From assembly GCA_013112715.1 (NCBI GenBank), contig JABFGB010000013.1:1-64000 (forward strand): a stretch of 64,000 nucleotides of DNA, written 5' to 3'. This document shows, piece by piece, positions 8,373-15,227 of this stretch. The translations under genes were made by a program, and so were the position numbers. How positions within the stretch are numbered: the first letter of the stretch is position 1; each line of letters starts with the position of its first letter. Below the pieces are notes generated by a model that saw only the letters and a list, made by a program, of their open reading frames with translations, was not told where the DNA came from and ran no database searches. This DNA is from Chloroflexota bacterium. Its GTDB lineage: Bacteria > Chloroflexota > Anaerolineae > Aggregatilineales > J027.

Positions 8373-8561
8373 CTAGTGAACAATTGGGCTTAAGCCCATT
8401 GTTTGGGGCAAAACTTCGCGGAAAAGTTCCCAGTAGTGGCTTAGGTGTGCTTTAACCTCGGTTTCATCAATGGTTCTTCCCAACTTGGGTGCAGTAAAAA
8501 ATCGCTGCTCGGCTAGATGTGGAACAAACTGTACTATTCTTGTTGGTATAGCATTTTTCAT
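8373..8561 (-). CDS. Small protein encoded upstream of the serine recombinase
   Basis: A 62-aa protein with a strong ribosome-binding site (AAGGAG, 5 nt before ATG 8561), so it is likely translated. It contains the segment TRIVQFVPHLAEQRFF and ends in LPQTMGLSPIVH. It has no cysteine cluster, membrane segment or recognised DNA-binding motif. It is transcribed in the same direction as the recombinase, 49 bp ahead of it. A recombination directionality factor or a regulator of the recombinase is conceivable from position, but nothing in the sequence proves it. Its 3' end contains a perfect palindrome (8386-8397) similar to one just upstream of its start. Confidence 0.5.
   Translation of the reverse strand: MKNAIPTRIVQFVPHLAEQRFFTAPKLGRTIDETEVKAHLSHYWELFREVLPQTMGLSPIVH
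8386..8397. repeat. Palindrome, copy 1 of GGGCTNNAGCCCATT
   Basis: The perfect 12-bp palindrome GGGCTTAAGCCC, followed by ATT, lies inside the 3' end of the small gene upstream of the recombinase. A second copy of the same pattern lies at 8574-8585. The two bracket most of the gene. Confidence 0.5.
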
Positions 8562-8573
8562 ATTCTCCTTTCT

Positions 8574-8585
8574 GGGCTGTAGCCC
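8574..8585. repeat. Palindrome, copy 2 of GGGCTNNAGCCCATT
   Basis: GGGCTGTAGCCC followed by ATT shares 13 of 15 positions with copy 1. It sits immediately upstream of the Shine-Dalgarno of the small gene and could be an operator or a recombinase-binding site. Confidence 0.5.
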
Positions 8586-8593
8586 ATTAAACT

Positions 8594-8633
8594 AAAAAAG
8601 CCGCCAACTGCGGGTATGTGCAATTGACGGCTT
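8594..8633 (-). terminator. Rho-independent terminator (minus strand)
   Basis: The two 14-base arms 8598-8611 and 8620-8633 pair along their full length in minus-strand RNA if two G-U pairs are counted. The stem is followed on that strand by a run of six T. It would stop transcripts arriving from the 9-kb region before the small gene and recombinase. Confidence 0.7.
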
Positions 8634-8790
8634 CAATACTCGAATGTAGTATTGCCCGTAGCCTAATTGCTGTTCACCCAGCGGTTAGGTCAGCCCTCGG
8701 CCAGTGCTTCGAACACTTTCCGGGGGCGTTCTATTTGGCATATTTAATTAGAATCCATTTTAAGCCACTTTCTCGTTTTTTTCCAACTAT

Positions 8791-9186
8791 TTACGGACAA
8801 TAGGTTTTAGAGAAATCGCTTTGCAACCATACAGTTGCAGCTCCACCACTAGGCACTGTTTCATTTATGAAATACTTCACGTCCAATTTATCTACCGCAA
8901 TCACGGGTGATTGAACCACAAAGTTACTGGGCACATTTATCACATGAAGTCCATTGGGGTAGTTATTAAGGCATGACCAATTATCTACTCCAAGAATTTC
9001 ATTCACATTATCTTGGGTAATGAGTGGCCTTTCAGTCGAACACTCACTATTAGGTAAGTTGTCCACCAACCACCCTGTACCGGGATAGCCGCTTGGTACT
9101 GTTTCACCAGTAAGATACGTCCCGCCACGCATATCAACACGAAATAAAGGGTATTCGACGACAAAATTTTGTGGTATTTCCCTTTC
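8791..9186 (-). pseudogene. C-terminal remnant of a protein with two ~48-aa repeats
   Basis: An open frame ending at 8791 can be followed upstream past ATG 9132 to the edge of the IS3 relic at about 9186. It contains two copies of one unit. The first begins IPQNFVVEYPLFRVD (from about 9177) and the second VPSNFVVQSPVIAVD (from about 8934). Each continues to an ETVPSG segment. The copies are diverged, so duplication is old. The 5' end is replaced by insertion-sequence DNA, so neither a start codon nor a signal peptide is seen. The intact protein may have been surface-exposed, but I do not recognise the family. The region between it and the small gene (8634-8790) shows nothing I can support. 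Confidence 0.5.
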
Positions 9187-9401
9187 CCCATTTCACGCAA
9201 ATCTGCCCAGATCCGTCGGCTGCCGTAGGTTCCTCGGCTTTTCTGATAGAACTGCTGTATCTTCTCGCCCAAGTCACGGTTGCGTTGGCTGAGGGGACGT
9301 TTACATCAAGCATAATACCCACTCCGCGATACACCCAAGACATTGCACATCACCGTTATCGGAAATTCCATCCGATGTTGATGGATAAACCCGAACTTCA
9401 T
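9186..9401 (-). pseudogene. IS3-family transposase OrfB fragment
   Basis: From ATG 9401 the frame encodes the N-terminal helix-turn-helix part of an IS3 Orf[27 protein letters not shown], then QKSRGTYGSRRIWADLREM. Codon 32 is TGA (9306-9308) where the family usually has Trp after SGYYA. The DDE catalytic core is missing because the sequence ends at the truncation point. The ATG overlaps the OrfA stop (ATGA). Non-functional. Confidence 0.75.
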
Positions 9402-9700
9402 CTGGGATCCTGCGAGAAGATACTGATGGCTTTTTTTAGGATTTCGCGCTCCTGCCGCAGCAAGTCGACTTCCTTTTTCAATCGTAGGATTTCAGCCTTA
9501 GCCTCGTCCATCGTTTGGGATGGCTCATTGGTTTCAGCATCTGGTAGATACCCGCGTTCCTTGCGTTCTCGTTCTACCCACTTGCGCACACGCCCTAGAT
9601 CGTGGGCGATTTCTGAGATCGGGCGATTACTTTTGGCGATCATCCTGAGCACCTCATTGCGATACTCGGAACTCACATTCTTAGCTCTTGGTCTTGGCAT
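9398..9700 (-). CDS. IS3-family transposase OrfA (remnant)
   Basis: A 100-aa protein from ATG 9700 (GTG 9706 possible). It has a helix-turn-helix segment ([18 protein letters not shown]) and a C-terminal leucine zipper ([16 protein letters not shown]), as expected for OrfA, which helps form the transposase by frameshifting into OrfB. The HTH seems to lack a few residues before KWVERE, compared with the usual 'VS--TLYKWV' region. With OrfB broken, it has no remaining transposition role. Confidence 0.7.
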   Translation of the reverse strand: MPRPRAKNVSSEYRNEVLRMIAKSNRPISEIAHDLGRVRKWVERERKERGYLPDAETNEPSQTMDEAKAEILRLKKEVDLLRQEREILKKAISIFSQDPR

Positions 9701-9766
9701 TGTCACGTTCCCTTTTCTTTCAGTTTATACGACATTTTCCATGTCTACCAAACTGGAGGAAGTTCA

Positions 9767-10105
9767 AGTCTTCCATAGCTGTCGCGCTGTCACCTGTCAC
9801 CGCTGTCCCAAGTGTCACCGGGAATTATTCAGCGATACGAGTTGAAATAAGGCCCTAACCATCGGGACAATATGAGACATAATGGCATAAATCACCTGAT
9901 TTTAAATCACTGTATAAAGATCGGAACATTGGATATTGATAACTTTTCGCTGAAAGAAAGGGCCTTATAGTTACAGGGGAGAGGATGTCAACAGAAATCA
10001 GGATGAATTTCACTTGTGTTGGTTGTTGAATAAGTCTAGTGTGAAGGCTATTCCACTGCACTTCCATTGCGAGCCACTCATGGGCTGACTGGATTGGAGG
10101 CATCT
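9767..10105. other. Gap between the IS3 relic and the first giant kinase gene
   Basis: Noncoding stretch of about 340 bp. It holds several short direct TGTCAC/TGTCACC motifs (9788-9825) at the IS-proximal side and an AT-richer leader. I see no convincing promoter pair; the ribosome-binding site GGAGG before ATG 10106 is clear. Confidence 0.4.
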
Positions 10106-13100
10106 ATGGGAATCGCCACACTCCCCCAGATTCAAGGGTATCAAGTCCAAGAGGAAATCGAAAGTGGTGGTTTCGGGGTGGTCTATCGCGCCACCCAACC
10201 ACTACTAGGGCGGGATGTTGCCATCAAGTTCATCCTGCCGCGCTTTGCCAATGAACCCGAATTTGTGCGTAATTTTGAAGCCGAAGCCCAACGAGTAGCC
10301 CGTTTGGAACACCCCCATATCGTGCCCGTGTATGACTATTGGCGCGATCCACAGGGGGCGTATCTGGTCATGCGCTGGCTGCCCTGTACCCTCAAAACCC
10401 GCTTACAGCAAGGCCCGCTAACTCTCCCCGAAGCCGTCCATTTACTGGATCAACTCGCCGATGCGCTGGCGACCACCCATCGTCAGGGCGTTATTCATCG
10501 GGATGTCAAACCGGGCAATATTTTACTGGATGACCAGAACAATTATTACTTGACCGATTTTGGGATAGCCAAAGATTTGCTCAGTCGGGTGATGACGGGC
10601 AGCCACATCCTGAAAGGCACGGTGGCCTACATCGCCCCAGAGCAAGCACGCGGGGAAGTGGTTTCGCCGCAGACTGACATTTACAGCTTAGGAGTGATGC
10701 TCTACGAGGTGTTAACTGGGCAGCATCCATTTGAGGGGCTGAGTTCAGCGGAGATGATTGTCAAACATCTCAATGAACCCCTGCCGGATTTACCCCCACA
10801 ACTCCAACTTCCAATGGAGCTAAACGCGGTTTTGCAAAAAGCCACCGTCAAGCAGCCGATTGACCGTTATCCTACCACCCTAGCGTTTGCCCAAGCCTTT
10901 CGCGCTGCCGTGCCGAGTGTTGCGGAACCACCCAGCAGTGGGCTAAGTCGGGCCATTGTGGATGAACAGCCGACTACGATGGGCCAACTGGTGGTGCGGA
11001 ATCCCTACAAAGGCTTGCACGCCTTTGAACTGCTGGACGCGGGGGATTTTTATGGACGGGAGGCACTCATCCACCAACTTCTGACCCGACTCCAAGACGA
11101 TCACCCCTATCAACATTTTTTGGCAGTCGTTGGGCCAAGTGGCAGTGGCAAGTCGAGTGTGGTCAAGGCCGGACTTCTCCCGGCTTTACGGGCGGGCTAC
11201 CTGCCGGGGTCACAGGGCTGGTTCACGGTGGAGATGTCGCCGGGAGAACATCCCCTCCAAGAACTCACCAATGTGCTTAATCGGGTAGCAACCAAGCCGA
11301 TTTCGCATATCTTCGAGCAGTTACGGGCGGATCGGCGTGGGTTGATTTGGGCGGTAGCCAGTTTGTTGAGTGCAGATGCGCGGCTAGTGTTGGTGGTGGA
11401 TCAATTTGAGGAGTTGTTTACCACCAGTATAGACGATGACGAGGTGGCCCAGTTTTTGGAAGTGCTCCGGGTAGCGGTCAACGATGCTTCTAGCGGCGTG
11501 CGTGTCATTATCACCTTACGCGCCGATTTCATGGATCGGCCTTTGCAGCATTTGGAGTTCGGTGATTTGCTTAAACAGCGCATCGAATATGTACTACCGT
11601 TATCTCCCGCTGAGTTGGGGCAGGCTATTACCTGTCCAGCAGAACAAGTTGGATTGCACGTTGAAGCAGGCTTAGTGACGGCGATTGTGGCTGATGTGCA
11701 GGATGAGCCGGGAGCGTTACCCCTGCTGCAATACACCCTAACCGAACTGTTTGAACAACGCGACAACCACGTCCTGACCTTAGCGGCGTATGAACGATTG
11801 GGGGGCTTGTCGGGGGCACTTGCGCAACGAGCCGACCGGACATTTGACCAGTTCTCGACCTCACAACAAACTCTCATCCGTCAGATGTTCATGCGGTTGG
11901 TGACGTTGGGAGAAGGGGTAGAAGATACGCGACGGCGGGTGCGGCAATCTGAGTTATTGGCCTTAGTAGACAACCCCAGTGAACTCCTTGAGGTCTTGGG
12001 GCGCTTTGGGCAAGCCCGTCTGCTGACGTTTGACCGCGACCCCCTCACCCGTGAGCCGACAGCGGAGGTCGCGCATGAGGCCCTGATTCGAGAGTGGCGG
12101 CGTTTACGCACATGGCTCGATGAGAGCCGTTATGACATCCGTCAGCAGCGACAAGTGGCAGCAGCGACGCACGAATGGGAAAATGCCAAACGCGACAAAA
12201 GTTATCTGCTAACTGGCTCACGCCTCGCCCAGTTTGAGGGTTGGGTGGGTCAGACCCATGTCGCCTTGACACCAGAGGAACACAGATTTCTAGAAACCAG
12301 TATCTATGAGGATGATCGCCAAAAAATCAGGCGGCGGCGGGTGCGGAATGCTTTGATGGTCATAAGTGCAACAATTGCCTTGATTATGACCGTATTGGCA
12401 CTGTTGGCGCTGAACGCACGCTCGGACGCCCAACAAGAACGTGATAAAGCCCAACGTGCAGCCGAGGTTAGACGAAGCCTAGCCCTTGCTGCAAATGCCA
12501 AAGATGCACTTGCAAACAATGATACTGATCTTGCCATCGCCCTAGCCTTAGAAGCCATCGCTATCCCTCATCCACCTATCGAAGCAGAACAAGCACTAGC
12601 CGCTGCTGTTTATGCACCCGGCACCCGTCGTGTTTTGACAGGACACGAGGATTCTGTCAATGATGTCGCCTTTAGCCCAGACGGTAAATATGCGGTTTCT
12701 GGCGGGGGAAGGCCCGTATTTGACGAAGTTAGGGGAGTAAGTATATTGTTCCCCAACAATGTCTACGACTATAGCCTGCGTCTATGGAATCTAGAAACAG
12801 GGGAGCAAATACAGCGTTTTGAAGGTCATACCGACACGATTTTTTCAGTAGCCTTCAGTCCAGATGGGCGCTATGTGGCCTCCGGGTCGGCTGACAAATC
12901 TGTGATTATATGGGATGTTCAGTCGGGTGAACAATTTCAACGCTTTGCGACAGTACATAAAGTCTATAGCATAGCCTTTAGCCCGGATGGACAACACATA
13001 CTGGTGGGTGAACAACGGGATGTGATTGCCCTATGGAATATTCCAGAGAATCGCTTGATCTATGAAATTAGCACGTTTGCGGAAGAAACCACTTCGTTTC

Positions 13101-15112
13101 ACTATATTTGGAGCATAGCCTTTAGCCCCGATGGCCGCTATACCGCTGTCGGATTGGGACCATTGGGTTATGCCACTTCCGGGGGTATTAAGCTCATTGA
13201 TTTTCAGACAGGCGAGGTAATACGTGCCTTCAATTTGAGTATGCCCATCCGAAATATTGCCTTCAGTCCGGTTGACAGCCGCTATGTTCTGTTAACTGGA
13301 TTCGAACCGATGCCGAACACATTTGGTCAAGGGCTTAGTAGCTCCTACGCCATGTTGTTTGACATTGAAACCGGGCAAGAAATCCGACGTTTTCGGCATG
13401 GTTTTATGCCCATTGCTGAATCCGGGTTTAGTCCAGATGGACGTTTGATAGTCACCGGAGCTGCTGACCAATTGATTATCCTTTGGGATGTTGAGACAGG
13501 TGAGGTGGTACGGCGGCTAACAGGGCATTCGTCTTATATCACAAGCGTAAAATTTAGCCCGAATGGTGAGCATCTGTTGTCCGCTTCTTCAGACGGCACC
13601 ATTCGCCTGTGGGATATTCGCAATGGTGCCGAGATTCGGCAGTTTGCGGGGCACAGCGGACGGGTCATTGACATTCAGTTCACCCCTAACGGACGGCAGG
13701 CCATTTCGGGGGGCAGTGGACGAGAGCTATTTATTTGGAATGTTGAGACAGGAGAACAAATTCGAAGGATATATGGGCATGTCAGTGGGGTGAATTGTGT
13801 TTGGTTGAGCACCAATGGTAAAACCATCATCTCAGGAGATTATGGCGGCATTTTCAGACAATGGGATGCTCAAACGGGTCAGGAAATAGCGCAGCCAATC
13901 TCCATTGACGTTAGAAGTTGGGGTTGCGACATTGATACGGCTGGACATTACGGATTATCAGCAACCGCAGGAAGTGGTACAGTCGTACAGACCCCAGCAG
14001 ATGTTTCTCCCGCTTATATTGATATGACTACTGGTGAGATCGTCCGGGTTCTAAGAGGACATACAAGCCTCATATACGGAGTAGATATAAGCCCCGACGG
14101 GCGCTATGCGCTAACTGGTTCTGAGGATAACTCCGTTCGCTATTGGGATTTGTCAAGAGGTGAACAGTTGTGTGTTTTTGAAGACCAACAGGGGAGCGTT
14201 TGGGGAGTTGCGATTAGCCCCGATGGGCATTATGGGCTTTCTGGTTCAGGGGATCGTTCCGTAGTGTTGCGCGACTTAACGACTTGCACTGAGATCCGCC
14301 GTTTTGAAGGTCACAGCTTGCGGGTCAGTGACGTCGAATTCAGTCCCGATGGGCTTTATGCCTTATCAGGCTCAGAAGACCGCAGTCTGATTCTATGGGA
14401 TGTTGCCACAGGCAAAGAGATCCGCCGTTTTGAAGGGCATGAACGATGGGTGACTGATGTCGCTTTCAGTCCAGACGGGCGCTATGCTCTATCGGGCAGT
14501 GAACGCGGCGAAATGATTTTGTGGCGGCTGTCGGATACCCCCGCAGAGATTATCGCTTGGGCGCAAGATAATCGTTATGTGCGTGATTTGACCTGTACTG
14601 AACGGGAGCGCTATGATGTCACCCCTCGCTGCGATTCTCACGGATATTTCCCTACCCGTACACCCTATCCCACCCTCACGCCAAGCCTTGTTCCGAGTGC
14701 GACACCAACTCTAGATATTACTCATACAACATTAACGCCTACTTGGACACAGCAGCCCACGAACACGCTGATTGTAAATACATTAGCTCCGACCATGACG
14801 CCTGTTTCCAGAGGCAGCATCATGCTTGGGACACCAATAACAGGGGTGATTTCTGGTCGGTCTAAAGATACTATGTCCCGAGACATTTGGACGCTAGAAG
14901 GTTCCGTCGGTCAGACCATCCAAATCAGTAACGACAATCTCGACTTACTAATTTCCATTTACACTCCTAGTCGGGCCTTGCTCATTGAAAGCACATCCGA
15001 TATAGGCTCTATAAGCCTACCTGAAACGGGTACCTACATATTCTTACTGCAACCGGGGAGTATGGGGGCCGGAGGGAGATATGTGTTTATGGTGAACAAT
15101 GTCACCGATTGA
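10106..15112 (+). CDS. Giant Ser/Thr kinase–nSTAND1 ATPase–WD40 receptor with C-terminal PPC-like domain
   Basis: ATG 10106 is preceded by GGAGG, so the 1668-aa reading is preferred over the upstream TTG. Domains in order: Hanks-type kinase (residues ~10-270) with ESGGFGVVY, HRDVKPGNILL and DFGIAKDL; nSTAND1 P-loop NTPase (~310-740) with [10 protein letters not shown] near 343 and VLVVDQFEE near 430; one membrane helix (~749-769); about 14 WD40 blades (~846-1473) of the FSPDG...WD type, i.e. two seven-bladed propellers; a Thr/Pro linker; and a C-terminal beta domain resembling pre-peptidase C-terminal domains. Unlike its two paralogues in the window it has no LuxR-type HTH. Likely a signalling receptor: propellers outside, NTPase oligomerisation and kinase inside. 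Ligand and targets are unknown. Confidence 0.88.
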   Translation: MGIATLPQIQGYQVQEEIESGGFGVVYRATQPLLGRDVAIKFILPRFANEPEFVRNFEAEAQRVARLEHPHIVPVYDYWRDPQGAYLVMRWLPCTLKTRLQQGPLTLPEAVHLLDQLADALATTHRQGVIHRDVKPGNILLDDQNNYYLTDFGIAKDLLSRVMTGSHILKGTVAYIAPEQARGEVVSPQTDIYSLGVMLYEVLTGQHPFEGLSSAEMIVKHLNEPLPDLPPQLQLPMELNAVLQKATVKQPIDRYPTTLAFAQAFRAAVPSVAEPPSSGLSRAIVDEQPTTMGQLVVRNPYKGLHAFELLDAGDFYGREALIHQLLTRLQDDHPYQHFLAVVGPSGSGKSSVVKAGLLPALRAGYLPGSQGWFTVEMSPGEHPLQELTNVLNRVATKPISHIFEQLRADRRGLIWAVASLLSADARLVLVVDQFEELFTTSIDDDEVAQFLEVLRVAVNDASSGVRVIITLRADFMDRPLQHLEFGDLLKQRIEYVLPLSPAELGQAITCPAEQVGLHVEAGLVTAIVADVQDEPGALPLLQYTLTELFEQRDNHVLTLAAYERLGGLSGALAQRADRTFDQFSTSQQTLIRQMFMRLVTLGEGVEDTRRRVRQSELLALVDNPSELLEVLGRFGQARLLTFDRDPLTREPTAEVAHEALIREWRRLRTWLDESRYDIRQQRQVAAATHEWENAKRDKSYLLTGSRLAQFEGWVGQTHVALTPEEHRFLETSIYEDDRQKIRRRRVRNALMVISATIALIMTVLALLALNARSDAQQERDKAQRAAEVRRSLALAANAKDALANNDTDLAIALALEAIAIPHPPIEAEQALAAAVYAPGTRRVLTGHEDSVNDVAFSPDGKYAVSGGGRPVFDEVRGVSILFPNNVYDYSLRLWNLETGEQIQRFEGHTDTIFSVAFSPDGRYVASGSADKSVIIWDVQSGEQFQRFATVHKVYSIAFSPDGQHILVGEQRDVIALWNIPENRLIYEISTFAEETTSFHYIWSIAFSPDGRYTAVGLGPLGYATSGGIKLIDFQTGEVIRAFNLSMPIRNIAFSPVDSRYVLLTGFEPMPNTFGQGLSSSYAMLFDIETGQEIRRFRHGFMPIAESGFSPDGRLIVTGAADQLIILWDVETGEVVRRLTGHSSYITSVKFSPNGEHLLSASSDGTIRLWDIRNGAEIRQFAGHSGRVIDIQFTPNGRQAISGGSGRELFIWNVETGEQIRRIYGHVSGVNCVWLSTNGKTIISGDYGGIFRQWDAQTGQEIAQPISIDVRSWGCDIDTAGHYGLSATAGSGTVVQTPADVSPAYIDMTTGEIVRVLRGHTSLIYGVDISPDGRYALTGSEDNSVRYWDLSRGEQLCVFEDQQGSVWGVAISPDGHYGLSGSGDRSVVLRDLTTCTEIRRFEGHSLRVSDVEFSPDGLYALSGSEDRSLILWDVATGKEIRRFEGHERWVTDVAFSPDGRYALSGSERGEMILWRLSDTPAEIIAWAQDNRYVRDLTCTERERYDVTPRCDSHGYFPTRTPYPTLTPSLVPSATPTLDITHTTLTPTWTQQPTNTLIVNTLAPTMTPVSRGSIMLGTPITGVISGRSKDTMSRDIWTLEGSVGQTIQISNDNLDLLISIYTPSRALLIESTSDIGSISLPETGTYIFLLQPGSMGAGGRYVFMVNNVTD

Positions 15113-15165
15113 GCATTTGGAAATCGAGCCAGTCTCGCGTTTTCGAGGTTGAGTTGGCGTAAATA

Positions 15166-15211
15166 ACACACAAAGGAGCATGTAGATTTGATGGCACGCT
15201 CCTTTGTGTGT
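15166..15211. terminator. Bidirectional terminator-like hairpin between convergent genes
   Basis: A perfect 14-bp stem (15166-15179 with 15198-15211, ACACACAAAGGAGC) encloses an 18-nt loop. It lies between the ends of the convergent kinase and BTAD-regulator genes. No T-run follows on either strand, so it may act as a 3'-end stabiliser or a weak terminator. Confidence 0.55.
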
Positions 15212-15227
15212 GGTATACGATCACAAA

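Larger units (their letters stand above)
9185..9766 (-). mobile_element. Decayed, truncated IS3-family insertion sequence
   Basis: The minus strand encodes an IS3-type OrfA followed by the start of OrfB in the classic overlapping arrangement. One end is plausibly at 9766, where the minus strand reads TGAACTTCC, a TG-starting terminus usual for this family. The other end is lost: OrfB similarity stops near 9186, directly against the repeat-protein remnant. The element is therefore a 5' fragment and is not mobile by itself. Confidence 0.65.

Noticed and set aside
8640..8740. tRNA-like GTTCGAA segment near 8710
   Set aside because: No cloverleaf arms or acceptor stem could be paired around it on either strand.
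11401..11877. 158-codon minus-strand frame inside the first giant kinase gene
   Set aside because: Antisense to the conserved STAND ATPase region; Ser/Arg/Cys-rich composition typical of a shadow frame.
12640..14530. Regular repeats suggesting a CRISPR or tandem array
   Set aside because: They are WD40 blade codons with varied DNA sequence, not exact repeats with spacers. No CRISPR array is present in the window.
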